DNA from: an uncultured Prevotellaceae bacterium
GTDB lineage: Bacteria; Bacteroidota; Bacteroidia; Bacteroidales; Bacteroidaceae
Reading direction: 5' to 3'
Assembly (NCBI GenBank): GCA_902792635.1
Contig: CADBAG010000016.1
Location: 1-64,000 of the forward strand
Length of the DNA stretch: 64,000 nucleotides
Shown piece by piece: positions 41,925 through 49,591 of the stretch (position 1 is its first letter; every line of letters starts with the position of its first letter). The translations under genes were made by a program, and so were the position numbers. The notes beneath the pieces were generated by a model. That model ran no database searches. It was not told the DNA's origin and was given only the letters and a program-made list of their open reading frames with translations.

Positions 41925-42135
41925 CCGCACCTCGGAGAGGTGCCACACGGTTAGCCCCAGGTAAGGAGCGCAGCGACATCACCCCTGCCACGACCGCCAG
42001 CCCCAATCACTCCCAGACCCTGTTCGCCCTCTTCGAGGCCGGATGTCAACGAAACCACTCTGGCCCTAAACCCCATGCTGCGGCTACGCCTTGCATGGGG
42101 CTAACCGTGTGGCACCTCTCCGAGGTGCTTATTGG
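41925..42135. repeat. Family B palindromic repeat between GH3 and GH5
   Basis: GCACCTCGGAGAGGTGC, a CACACGGTTAGCCCCAGG block, a TTCGCCCTCTTCGAGGCCGG block and the inverted CCCCATGCTGCGGC...GGGGCTAACCGTGTGGCACCTCTCCGAGGTGC half form a large imperfect palindrome. A near-identical arrangement occurs at 43487-43740 and 47195-47440. Confidence 0.82.
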
Positions 42136-42172
42136 GGCTAATCATTTAATAAAAAACATAAAACATACATCC

Positions 42173-43462
42173 ATGCGCAAACTCCTTTTCTTTATACTCT
42201 CCCTTATGGCAACGTCTTTTGCCTCGGCGGCCAGCCCTTTCGTACAGGTCAGCAACGGACATTTCGTCCGCGACGGAAAACCTTACTATTATGTCGGCAC
42301 GAACATGTGGTACGGTGCCATCCTCGGCAGTGAGGGACGGGGCGGCGACCGCAAAAGGCTCTGCCGAGAGCTCGACTATCTGAAGAAAAACGGCATCGAC
42401 AACCTCCGCATCCTCGTCGGCTCCGACGGTGAGGAAGGCATCAAGACAAAGGTCGAGCCGACACTGCAGAAAGCGCCGGGCGTATACAACGACACGATCC
42501 TCGCAGGCCTTGACTATCTCCTCATGGAGATGGGCAAGCGTAAGATGGTGGCCGTACTCTATCTCAACAACTCGTGGGAATGGAGCGGTGGCTACGGCTT
42601 CTACCTCGAGCATGCCGGGGCGGGCAAAGCGCCACAGACGGATGTGGACGGCTATCCTAAATATATGGAGTTCGTCTCGCAGTTCGCCACCAACGAGAAA
42701 GCGCACCAGCTGTTCTACAACTATGTGCGTTTCATCCTCTCGCGTACGAACAGGTACACGGGTAAGGCTTACAAAGATGATCCGGCGATCATGTCGTGGC
42801 AGATAGGCAACGAGCCGCGCGCCTTCAAGAAAGAGGTACTGCCACAGTTTGAGGAATGGCTCAGTGAGGCCTCGGCTCTTATCCGCTCCCTTGACCCGAA
42901 CCACCTCATCTCCATCGGCTCGGAAGGAGCCTGGGGCTGCGAGGGCGACCTCTCATGCTGGGAGCGTATCTGCGCCGACAAAAATGTGGATTATTGCAAC
43001 GTGCACCTCTGGCCATACAACTGGGGCTGGGCACGTAAGGATCATCTCACGGAAGACCTCGAGCGGTCGGAGAAGAACACAAAGGATTATATCGACCAGC
43101 ATCTCACTGTCTGCGACCGTATCAACAAACCGCTCGTCATGGAGGAGTTTGGCTTCCCGCGCGACGGCATGAGCTACACGCCGGGCTCACCTGTGACCGC
43201 GCGTGATGCTTATTATAAATATGTGTTCTCCCTCGTTGCCGACAATGCCACGAAAGGTGGTAAGTTCGCCGGCTGCAACTTCTGGGCATGGGGCGGATAT
43301 GCTCAGCCACGCCATGAGTTCTGGCAACCGGGCGATGACTACTGTGGCGACCCGAGCCAGGAGGCCCAGGGTCTCAACAGTGTCTTCGCAAAGGACAAGA
43401 GCACGATGAAAGTGGTGAAGAAAGAGGTGAAAAGAATGAAAAGAATAAAAGGGCAACGGTGA
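42173..43462 (+). CDS. Secreted GH5 beta-mannanase (GH5_7-like)
   Basis: This 429-residue endo-enzyme has a signal peptide (about 1-20, ...FASAA). The TIM barrel carries the acid/base Glu214 in QIGNEPRAF and the nucleophile Glu325 in VMEEFGFPRDG. The ends FVQVSNGHFVRDGKPYYYVGTNMWYG and the C-terminal CNFWAWGGYAQPRHEFWQPGDDYCGDP fit GH5 subfamily 7 mannan endo-beta-1,4-mannosidases. An earlier in-frame ATG at 42095 lies inside a family B repeat and would put residues before the signal peptide, so 42173 is preferred. It is the endo-acting member of the second PUL. Confidence 0.9.
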   Translation: MRKLLFFILSLMATSFASAASPFVQVSNGHFVRDGKPYYYVGTNMWYGAILGSEGRGGDRKRLCRELDYLKKNGIDNLRILVGSDGEEGIKTKVEPTLQKAPGVYNDTILAGLDYLLMEMGKRKMVAVLYLNNSWEWSGGYGFYLEHAGAGKAPQTDVDGYPKYMEFVSQFATNEKAHQLFYNYVRFILSRTNRYTGKAYKDDPAIMSWQIGNEPRAFKKEVLPQFEEWLSEASALIRSLDPNHLISIGSEGAWGCEGDLSCWERICADKNVDYCNVHLWPYNWGWARKDHLTEDLERSEKNTKDYIDQHLTVCDRINKPLVMEEFGFPRDGMSYTPGSPVTARDAYYKYVFSLVADNATKGGKFAGCNFWAWGGYAQPRHEFWQPGDDYCGDPSQEAQGLNSVFAKDKSTMKVVKKEVKRMKRIKGQR

Positions 43463-43486
43463 CACCGCAATGGCGGCAACAAGGGC

Positions 43487-43740
43487 CGCCCGCACCTCGA
43501 AGAGGTGCCACACGGTTAGCCCCAGGTAAGGAGCGTAGCGACGCAACCTGGGGGAAAATGTAAGGAAGGGGGTAACATGAAAACCGGCCTCGAAGAGGGC
43601 GAACAAGGTCTAAAGTGAACGTTTTATAACCATGTTCGCCCTCTTCGAGGCCGGTATTCAGGTTATCCGCCTCCATACAACCCCACGTTTAGGCTGCGCC
43701 TCACGTGGGGCTAACCATGTGGCACCTCTCCGAGGTGCTC
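43487..43740. repeat. Family B palindromic repeat after GH5
   Basis: CGCACCTCGAAGAGGTGC, CACACGGTTAGCCCCAGGTAAGGAGCG, two opposed GCCCTC(T)TCGAGGCCGG blocks (about 43590 and 43640) and a closing GGGGCTAACCATGTGGCACCTCTCCGAGGTGC form a long palindrome. The gap 43463-43781 contains no other feature I can see. Confidence 0.82.
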
Positions 43741-43781
43741 ATGTGTGCGTTATCTGCGAAACAATCGTTAAATTATTGTCC

Positions 43782-44153
43782 TTACCGCATTGCCGCACTT
43801 GCCTTCACACCTACGATACCTGCAAACTTGTCGTCAAGATAGAACGTCGCCATCGACGTGTCTTTCTTGACGGCATATTTCAACGTGATCATATTGAGCT
43901 TTGCCGTACGCGGTTGGTAATTGACCTTGCCTTTCACCAACCGTGACGTCTCGGCTCTCTTATGCATGGCTTCCAACATTGAGTCAGTGAGATGGAGCGT
44001 GGAGTCGACATCCGACCATGCGATATAGTCGACATCTTCCAACGCCATCTTCTCCGACACAAAATCCTTGACATGCCCTTTCGCCGTGTAGCTGTTGCCA
44101 CAAGACGAAAAGACACCAAGCATCATCAGGAAGCTCCAAACCGCACAAAGCAT
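43782..44153 (-). CDS. Small predicted lipoprotein of unknown function
   Basis: This 123-residue protein is a predicted lipoprotein: the leader LCAVWSFLMMLGVF ends in the lipobox FSSC (Cys18). The remainder (GNSYTAKGHVKDFVSEKMALEDVDYIAWSDVDSTLHL..., ATFYLDDKFAGIVGVKASA) is not a family I recognise. The frame is open further upstream to an ATG at 44240 that overlaps the pepD stop (ATGA), but those 29 residues are encoded by a degenerate GAAGTTCGGAAGT-type repeat and would precede the signal peptide, so 44153 is preferred. It is probably cotranscribed with pepD. Confidence 0.7.
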   Translation of the reverse strand: MLCAVWSFLMMLGVFSSCGNSYTAKGHVKDFVSEKMALEDVDYIAWSDVDSTLHLTDSMLEAMHKRAETSRLVKGKVNYQPRTAKLNMITLKYAVKKDTSMATFYLDDKFAGIVGVKASAAMR

Positions 44154-44154
44154 A

Positions 44155-44235
44155 CGACCGGACTTCCAGACTTCTGAACTCCTGGGGGTCCCAACTTCCG
44201 AACTCCCGGACTTCCCAACTTCTGAACTTCTGACT
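44155..44235 (-). repeat. Family D repeat between pepD and small lipoprotein
   Basis: Minus-strand units of the form AGTTCAGAAGTTGGGAAGTCCGG recur about four times (44158-44233), encoding SSEVGKSG-like residues in the open frame. This short tandem repeat type is distinct from families A to C. Confidence 0.6.
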
Positions 44236-44236
44236 A

Positions 44237-45688
44237 TCATTTCTTCGGAATATTCTTCAGGATCTCAAGGAGATGATCCCATACCATCTGTACCGTCGGG
44301 ATATAGAGGCACTCATCAGGCGTGTGCACATTGTGCAGCGTCGGACCGAAGCTCACCATGTCGAGGTTAGGATATTTCTCCGAGAACAATCCGCACTCCA
44401 GTCCGGCATGGATACCGCGCACGACGGGATCTTTGCCGAAGAGCTTGCGGTAAGCCTCCTTGGCGATGCGCTGCAGCTCTGAGCCGTGCTTAGGCTGCCA
44501 GGCAGGATAGCCATCGGTCTGCTCCGCCTCTGCACCGGCGAGCTCATATGTAGCCTTGACGGTGTTGCAGATATTCGTCAGGTTCGACGTGACATTAGAG
44601 CGCTGCGAGCTCACGATGACGACCTTGTCGTCCTCACTCTGCACGCTTGCCACATTGCTGGAGGTCTCGACCATCCAAGCTAACTCCTCGTCCTGACACA
44701 TGGCGAAGACACCATTGTCGACAGCCTGTAAGGCACTGATAAGACGGCGGCTGACATCCTCGGGCATGACCTTCTGAGCATCGCAGCTCTCGAGGTTCCA
44801 CTCCATATGCGTGTCGGTGACATGATACTCATCCTCAACCTGTGCAGCGAAGACGTTCCAGTCGGCCTTTACGGCTTCCTTCTTGTCCTCAGGCACGGCA
44901 AAGATGATCTTACCGTCGCGGGGGATGGCATTGTGCATCTTACCCGAGTTCCACTGAGCCAGACGCAGCGACAGTTTGCCCTGCTCCATGTAAAGGAAGC
45001 GTGCGAGGACCTTGATGGCGTTGGCGCGTTTCTTCTCGATGTCGTCGCCGGAGTGACCACCGTTGAGACCCTTCAGCGAGCCCTGCAGGAAGAAGTAACC
45101 CTTCGGAGCATCCTCACGCTGGAAACGGAACGTTGCGATCGTGCTGCGGCCACCGGCGCAGGAGATGAAGATCTCACCCTCATTCTCTGAATCGAGGTTG
45201 ATAAGATAGTCACCAGTCATGAATCCGGGCTTCATGCCAATAGCACCTGTAAGTTGTGTCTCCTCGTCGCGTGTGAAGACACATTCAATAGGTCCGTGCT
45301 CAATATCGTCGGAGTCGAGGATAGCGAGCTCTATAGCGTCGCCGATACCGTCGTCGGCACCGAGCGTCGTTCCTTTGGCGTGCATCCATTCACCGTCGAC
45401 ATAGGTCTGAATAGCATCCTTGGAGAAGTCGAAATCCACATCCACGAGCTTGTCGCAGACCATATCCATGTGGCTCTGCAGAATCGTCGTAGCACGGTCC
45501 TCATAACCTTTCGTAGCGGGCTTGCGGATGAGCACGTTACCGGTCTCATCGACTTTCGTCTCCAAGCCGTGGCGCTCACCAAAGTTCTTAAGATATTCGA
45601 TCATCTTCTCCTCATGCTTCGACGGGCGCGGAATCTTATTGATAGCCGCAAACTGTTCGAACACGCGGGCGGGTTTCAATTCTGCCAT
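44237..45688 (-). CDS. pepD: Aminoacyl-histidine dipeptidase (PepD, M20C)
   Basis: This 483-residue cytosolic metallopeptidase hydrolyses Xaa-His and other dipeptides. The M20 metal sites are visible: LQSHMDMV (His73, Asp75), GTTLGADDGIG (bridging Asp), FTRDEETQLTG (catalytic Glu) and the C-terminal FGPTLHNVHTPDE His. The lid domain (LNGGHSGDDI...) sits between them. The length is normal for PepD. It starts at ATG 45688; a clear promoter is not seen in the AT-rich 160-nt gap to the divergent small membrane protein gene. Its stop overlaps an ATG of the downstream frame. Confidence 0.95.
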   Translation of the reverse strand: MAELKPARVFEQFAAINKIPRPSKHEEKMIEYLKNFGERHGLETKVDETGNVLIRKPATKGYEDRATTILQSHMDMVCDKLVDVDFDFSKDAIQTYVDGEWMHAKGTTLGADDGIGDAIELAILDSDDIEHGPIECVFTRDEETQLTGAIGMKPGFMTGDYLINLDSENEGEIFISCAGGRSTIATFRFQREDAPKGYFFLQGSLKGLNGGHSGDDIEKKRANAIKVLARFLYMEQGKLSLRLAQWNSGKMHNAIPRDGKIIFAVPEDKKEAVKADWNVFAAQVEDEYHVTDTHMEWNLESCDAQKVMPEDVSRRLISALQAVDNGVFAMCQDEELAWMVETSSNVASVQSEDDKVVIVSSQRSNVTSNLTNICNTVKATYELAGAEAEQTDGYPAWQPKHGSELQRIAKEAYRKLFGKDPVVRGIHAGLECGLFSEKYPNLDMVSFGPTLHNVHTPDECLYIPTVQMVWDHLLEILKNIPKK

Positions 45689-45779
45689 AATAGTATGTAT
45701 TTTAATGTTTATATTTTATATTGCCTGTAATTTAATAAACGCGTTTTATAGAATAAAATCTAATTTGTTGCGTTATCTC

Positions 45780-45810
45780 TTTGCAGTTTGTACTTTTAAC
45801 GCTATCTTTG
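45780..45810 (+). promoter_or_regulatory. Promoter of the small membrane protein/OmpH-like genes
   Basis: TTTG (45780-45783), 19 nt, TATCTTTG (45803-45810) is a consensus Bacteroidetes promoter, about 40 nt before the ATG at 45851. Confidence 0.75.
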
Positions 45811-45850
45811 CAACCGCTTAAGTATAATTGCAGTGCAAATTTAATAAATA

Positions 45851-46045
45851 ATGATAGAAACGTTACTCCTTACGGTGTTAATTATTGCTATAGCCATGGC
45901 GCTCCTCAGCGTTAAGGTGTTGCTGACGAAGAACGGCAAGTTCTCGTCCATGCATATCCACGACTCTCAGGCCATGAAAGACCGTGGCATCCACTGTGTC
46001 ATCGACGAAGACCGCGAGATGCGCGCCGCAGGACGTTTCAGATAA
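45851..46045 (+). CDS. Small single-pass membrane protein, conserved in Bacteroidetes
   Basis: This 64-residue protein has one N-terminal membrane helix (about 5-27, TLLLTVLIIAIAMALLSVKVLL) and a short cytoplasmic or periplasmic tail with KNGKFSSMHIHDSQAMKDRGIHCVIDEDREMRAAGRF. It resembles small Bacteroidetes proteins of unknown function. It has its own consensus promoter and lies 43 nt upstream of the Skp-like lipoprotein gene, so they may be cotranscribed. The His/Cys/Asp-rich tail is conserved-looking but no function is known. Confidence 0.75.
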   Translation: MIETLLLTVLIIAIAMALLSVKVLLTKNGKFSSMHIHDSQAMKDRGIHCVIDEDREMRAAGRFR

Positions 46046-46088
46046 ACACTGTAAAGGATCTATATTGAATCAGATAAAAAACAAAAAT

Positions 46089-46676
46089 ATGAAGAACAAC
46101 ATTCTCTTCGCGGTAGCTATTGCTGCTGCCACGACTTTTGGCTTCACTTCTTGCAACAAGAGTGCTCCTAAGATGGACGACAAGACAGAACCCGTTGAGC
46201 AGAAGGCTCCGAGCACCAAGATTGCTTATGTGGAGGTCGACTCCATCATGACGCAGTATCAGTTCTGCAAGGACTACACGAAGATCCTCAACGCCAAGGG
46301 TACCAATATCCAGAAGACCCTCGCAAGCCGTCAGCAGCAGCTTCAGGGCGCTGCCGCCAACTTCCAGCAGAAGGTGCAGCAGAACGCTTACACCCGCGAG
46401 CAGGCCGAGGCTATCCAGGCCGGACTGCAGAAGCAGAGCGGTGACCTCCAGGCACTGAACCAGCGTCTTAGCAGTGAGTTTCAGGCTGAGACAGACAAGT
46501 ATAACAAGGCTCTGCACGACTCTATCCAGCACTACCTCGCCCTCTACAACAAAGATAAGAAGTATGGCATGATCTTCGCCAAGCAGGGTGACAACCTGCT
46601 CTATGCCGACAAGGCTTACGACATCACTGCAGAGGTCGTCGCCGGTCTGAACAAGGCATACAAGAAGAAAAAGTAA
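46089..46676 (+). CDS. OmpH/Skp-like periplasmic lipoprotein
   Basis: This 195-residue protein has a lipoprotein signal (ATTFGFTSC, Cys22), an IAYVEVDSIMTQYQF start typical of OmpH/Skp, then a long Gln/Ala-rich coiled coil (about 75-150: LASRQQQLQGAAANFQQKVQQ and onwards), closing with YGMIFAKQGDNLLYADKAYDIT. Skp proteins chaperone outer-membrane proteins; this version is membrane-anchored. The ATG at 46089 was chosen because longer starts overlap the upstream gene and precede the signal peptide. Confidence 0.88.
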   Translation: MKNNILFAVAIAAATTFGFTSCNKSAPKMDDKTEPVEQKAPSTKIAYVEVDSIMTQYQFCKDYTKILNAKGTNIQKTLASRQQQLQGAAANFQQKVQQNAYTREQAEAIQAGLQKQSGDLQALNQRLSSEFQAETDKYNKALHDSIQHYLALYNKDKKYGMIFAKQGDNLLYADKAYDITAEVVAGLNKAYKKKK

Positions 46677-46687
46677 AGCCTCTCCCC

Positions 46688-46733
46688 GGCCCACTATCCT
46701 CGGTCCTTCCGTTACCGGAAGGCAGAAAATCCC
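46688..46733 (+). repeat. Inverted partner of the repeat at 47484-47527
   Basis: The 44-bp block containing ACTATCCTCGGTCCTTCCG and a CCTTCCGTTACCGGAAGG palindrome occurs again in reverse orientation at 47484-47527 with two mismatches. The pair brackets the tRNA-Arg genes. Confidence 0.8.
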
Positions 46734-46763
46734 GTAGGGAGGGAGAAAGCGCACCCATTGCGA

Positions 46764-46835
46764 ATCGACTCCTACGGTGGTAATCATTCCCTCCCCTGGG
46801 TGGGGGAGGGATAAAGGGTGGGGCCGTCAGGTTCC
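46764..46835. repeat. Family A palindromic repeat
   Basis: TCCTACGGTGGTAATCATTC followed by the CCTCCCCTGGGTGGGGGAGG palindrome and AAGGGTGGGGCCGTCAGG closely matches the copy at 489-550. Confidence 0.82.
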
Positions 46836-46857
46836 ATTAAAATTTTTCCCCAAAATA

Positions 46858-46889
46858 TTTGGTCATTCCAAAAAATAGCAGTACCTTTG
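46858..46889 (+). promoter_or_regulatory. Promoter of the tRNA-Arg pair
   Basis: TTTG (46858-46861), 20 nt, TACCTTTG (46882-46889) fits the Bacteroidetes promoter, 20 nt before the first tRNA. Confidence 0.7.
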
Positions 46890-46909
46890 CACTCGCTTAC
46901 AAAAAGAAT

Positions 46910-46983
46910 GGCTCCGTAGCTCAACTGAATAGAGCATCTGACTACGGATCAGAAGGTTCCGGGTTTGAATCCCAGCGGAGTCA
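46910..46983 (+). tRNA. tRNA-Arg (ACG), copy 1
   Basis: The 74-nt sequence folds as a tRNA: acceptor GGCTCCG/CGGAGTC, D-arm GCTC...GAGC, anticodon stem TCTGA/TCAGA around loop CTACGGA with anticodon ACG (Arg, CGN codons), and a T-arm with TTTGAAT. The 3' CCA is not encoded. Confidence 0.96.
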
Positions 46984-47018
46984 CTTCTTACGTTAGCGAG
47001 CATATAAATTCATGGTTT

Positions 47019-47092
47019 GGCTCCGTAGCTCAACTGAATAGAGCATCTGACTACGGATCAGAAGGTTCCGGGTTTGAATCCCAGCGGAGTCA
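47019..47092 (+). tRNA. tRNA-Arg (ACG), copy 2
   Basis: This is identical over 74 nt to the copy at 46910, with 35 nt between them. Both read CGN codons with anticodon ACG and lack encoded CCA. They share one promoter and one terminator. Confidence 0.96.
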
Positions 47093-47093
47093 C

Positions 47094-47128
47094 AAAAAAG
47101 CAGCAATCGCAATGATTGCTGCTTTTTT
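47094..47128 (+). terminator. Intrinsic terminator of the tRNA-Arg pair
   Basis: AGCAGCAATC and GATTGCTGCT form a perfect 10-bp stem with a 5-nt loop, followed by TTTTTT; flanking A and T runs extend it. Confidence 0.92.
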
Positions 47129-47194
47129 GTTGTCCCAGTTTTGGGCTGTACCTCTTTTTTGGTTCTTCAGCTTTGCGGGTTGGTTTACGGGAAC

Positions 47195-47440
47195 AACCTC
47201 GAAGAGGTTGAACTATGTTAGCCCCACGTGAGGCGTAGCCGAAACGTGGGGTTGTGGTTGAGAGAGGATGACCTGAATACCGGCCTCGAAGAGGGCGAAC
47301 ATGGTTTGATCCCATTTGTAACCAGCACCCCGCCCATGTTCGCCCTCTACGAGGCCGACAGGTCAGGTTAAATCGCCCGACCGGAGCCCCAGGTTGCGTC
47401 GCTGCGCTCCTTACCTGGGGCTACTCATGTACCGAAGTAC
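47195..47440. repeat. Family B palindromic repeat downstream of the tRNAs
   Basis: ACCTCGAAGAGGTTGAAC-type start, GTTAGCCCCACGTGAGGCG, opposed CCTCGAAGAGGGCGAACATGG and CCATGTTCGCCCTCTACGAGG blocks, and CCCCAGGTTGCGTCGCTGCGCTCC complete a family B copy. A spurious reading frame runs from tRNA copy 1 into this repeat. Confidence 0.8.
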
Positions 47441-47469
47441 CTCTTTTTACTGTTTATCCTTGTAATCTC

Positions 47470-47560
47470 TCCCTCCCCTGGGTGGGATTTTCAGCCTTCC
47501 GATAACGGAAGGACCGAGGATAGTGGGACTAAGGGTGGGGCCACTAAGGGTGGGGCCGAT
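47470..47560. repeat. Family A repeat, variant that ends a glycosyltransferase gene
   Basis: The CCTCCCCTGGGTGGGA palindrome is interrupted by the 44-bp block shared in inverse with 46690-46733, then followed by two AAGGGTGGGGCC copies (47530-47557). The second copy encodes the last residues (RPHP) of the glycosyltransferase at 47544, and its stop codon lies between the two copies. Confidence 0.75.
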
Positions 47561-48698
47561 ATATCTCATAGTACCCTTCCACCATCTTCCCGATATCATA
47601 TTGCATCGCTCGACGGTGGCAACGGGCCGCCACAAAACCATATAAAGCCGGATCCTCACAAAGTCGGGTAACAATCTTTGCCACCTCTGCATCATTGCCT
47701 TCACCGAACATGACACCGTAGCCTTCCGTCACTTCCCTGAGCCCATTGACCCGCGAGGCCAAGAACGGCTTGCCGGCAGACATACCCTCGACATTAGAGA
47801 GCGACAATCCTTCCCAATGAGACGACATAACGACGATATCAGCCGCACGCAGCACATTAGGCACATCCATTCGTAAGCCGAGGAACCGGACATTGTCACT
47901 GACACCCAACTGCCGCGCCAAAGCCTCAACCTCAACCTGTCGCTCACCGACACCTACAAGCCACAATTCATATTGCTGCTTATCGAGCCTTGTCAACGCT
48001 CGCACCAAAGTATCCTGATCCTTCTGCGCACGGAACCGCGCAATCATGACAACAGCCCTGCGATCTCCTTTCAACTTCAATAATGCGGCATCCGGCTGGG
48101 CCGTATAGATCTTCTCAACATCGACGCCATTATTGATCGTCGAGATTCGGATATACCAAGGCGAGGAAGGATCGAGCCACTTGCCACCCATATATTCTCG
48201 TAACTTATCCTCTGCAATCTTCGAGATACAGACGATGTGACTATACTGCGAATACATCCAGCTCTCAATCGGTGCGTACCATTTCCAGCTACGCTTGCGG
48301 TTGGAAGTGTTATGCTCGGTGGTGCACAGCATAGGAAGATGTCCGTGCACAACAGTGCATAGCACCTTGGCACAAGCTGCAAAGAGTTGTGGCGACGAGT
48401 TATGGGTATGCACAATGTCGTAAAGACGCATCAATCGCGCGAGCTGCCAGATATACCTGACACTATAGACCCCTTTACCAAGCCGGATAATCCGTATCGG
48501 CTGGATGTCTCCGCCTGCATGCGCCTCGTTCCACTGTTCTATCTCCCGGCAGAACGGGGTCTCCTCGCCATCGAAGGTACAGATGTCGCAGTGCACCCCA
48601 GGCTTGAGCGTCAGGCGCTCAGCGAGTTGCACGACGATATGCTCTGCCCCACCGGTAAGCAAGGAGGTAATAACCTGTAATATCCGCATATTTTTCAT
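47544..48698 (-). CDS. GT4-family glycosyltransferase
   Basis: This 384-residue protein is a GT-B retaining glycosyltransferase adding a sugar to the capsule/EPS repeat unit on the cytoplasmic face. N-terminal features are LQVITSLLTGGAEHIVVQLAE and IVHTHNSSPQLFAA; the donor-binding half holds VVMIARFRAQKDQDTLVRAL, NVRFLGLRMDVPNVLRAADIVVMSSHWEGLSLSNVEGMSAGKP, with the EX7E-type Glu pair. It overlaps the upstream GT2 gene by ATGA and is the last gene of the locus. Its last four residues and stop codon come from a family A repeat. Confidence 0.92.
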   Translation of the reverse strand: MKNMRILQVITSLLTGGAEHIVVQLAERLTLKPGVHCDICTFDGEETPFCREIEQWNEAHAGGDIQPIRIIRLGKGVYSVRYIWQLARLMRLYDIVHTHNSSPQLFAACAKVLCTVVHGHLPMLCTTEHNTSNRKRSWKWYAPIESWMYSQYSHIVCISKIAEDKLREYMGGKWLDPSSPWYIRISTINNGVDVEKIYTAQPDAALLKLKGDRRAVVMIARFRAQKDQDTLVRALTRLDKQQYELWLVGVGERQVEVEALARQLGVSDNVRFLGLRMDVPNVLRAADIVVMSSHWEGLSLSNVEGMSAGKPFLASRVNGLREVTEGYGVMFGEGNDAEVAKIVTRLCEDPALYGFVAARCHRRAMQYDIGKMVEGYYEIYRPHP

Positions 48699-49579
48699 GC
48701 ACTATAATGTTCAACCACATCCCGCCGGTGCATCATCCACCCGACGGGCCGGAGGCCATACCAACAACGCGCTATCGGCGGCACGATGGTGTCGGCACGA
48801 CGACAATACCAGAAGCGCCAGTAGTTGATGGCTGCCTTCACCTTCACCGCAAAAGGCACCCGACAGGTGGTGAGCTCCGCGTAGGTCAGCATCGAAGCCC
48901 GCGGACTCTGCATCCTGATCCTCACGATGTTGGCCGTCAGTCCACCGTCGAGGTAGTCACGGAGGTAGAGAATGTCGGGAATGACATACAACGGATATTC
49001 CCGGGCTATCCTGTTCCATACCAGCGCCTCCGGACAGAACCGTTCACCGCTGACCTCCGGGAACGGATGGTCGCGCAACACGTCGGTGCGAAAAACCTCA
49101 CACATGTCGCCCGTCACATGCGCTTCATAGCGCAGCGCCAGCGACGAATAGAGGCCCGACACCACCGGTGTCCCGATCCTCTTTCCGTTGCGATGCGCCA
49201 TATATCCGCAGACGCCACCTATGTCCTGGCGTCCGAGCCCCTCTACCCGTTTCCACGCCGCTTCGATCGCCGCCACGGCACCTGGCGGCAGTTCATCGTC
49301 GGAATCGAGGATCAGCGTCAGCATCCCCCGGGCTTCTCTCACACCGCTGTTCACCGCCGTGTGCTTCCCCCCGTTCGTCTTGCGTACATACCGCAGTGCA
49401 ACGGTGCGCTTCATGTCCGCCCCCGCACTGAACAGATCCGCGGTGCCGTCGGTGGAACCGTCATCGACGACAATCCATTCAAAATCCCGGCACGTCTGGG
49501 CACACAACGACTTGTAGAGACGTGGAAGCAGCGAAGCCCGGTTATAGGTCGGCGTGAGGATAGTCAGTAAGAAACTCAT
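48695..49579 (-). CDS. GT2-family glycosyltransferase
   Basis: This 294-residue protein is a GT-A inverting glycosyltransferase. The N-terminal LLTILTPTYNRASLLPRLYKSL, the nucleotide-binding WIVVDDGSTDGT and the metal-binding LILDSDDE motifs are present, followed by an acceptor region (VTGDMCEVFRTDVL). It should add one sugar of the surface polysaccharide unit. It lies 12 nt after the EpsG-like polymerase gene and overlaps the GT4 gene by ATGA. It is visibly more GC-rich than several other genes of the locus. Confidence 0.92.
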   Translation of the reverse strand: MSFLLTILTPTYNRASLLPRLYKSLCAQTCRDFEWIVVDDGSTDGTADLFSAGADMKRTVALRYVRKTNGGKHTAVNSGVREARGMLTLILDSDDELPPGAVAAIEAAWKRVEGLGRQDIGGVCGYMAHRNGKRIGTPVVSGLYSSLALRYEAHVTGDMCEVFRTDVLRDHPFPEVSGERFCPEALVWNRIAREYPLYVIPDILYLRDYLDGGLTANIVRIRMQSPRASMLTYAELTTCRVPFAVKVKAAINYWRFWYCRRADTIVPPIARCWYGLRPVGWMMHRRDVVEHYSA

Positions 49580-49591
49580 AACTTACCCTTT

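Noticed and set aside
42095-42172. Upstream ATG giving a longer GH5 mannanase
   Set aside because: It lies inside a family B repeat and would add 26 residues before a clear signal peptide.
46965-47231. Open frame of 88 codons running through tRNA-Arg copy 2
   Set aside because: It reads through a tRNA, a terminator and a family B repeat, so it is a chance frame.
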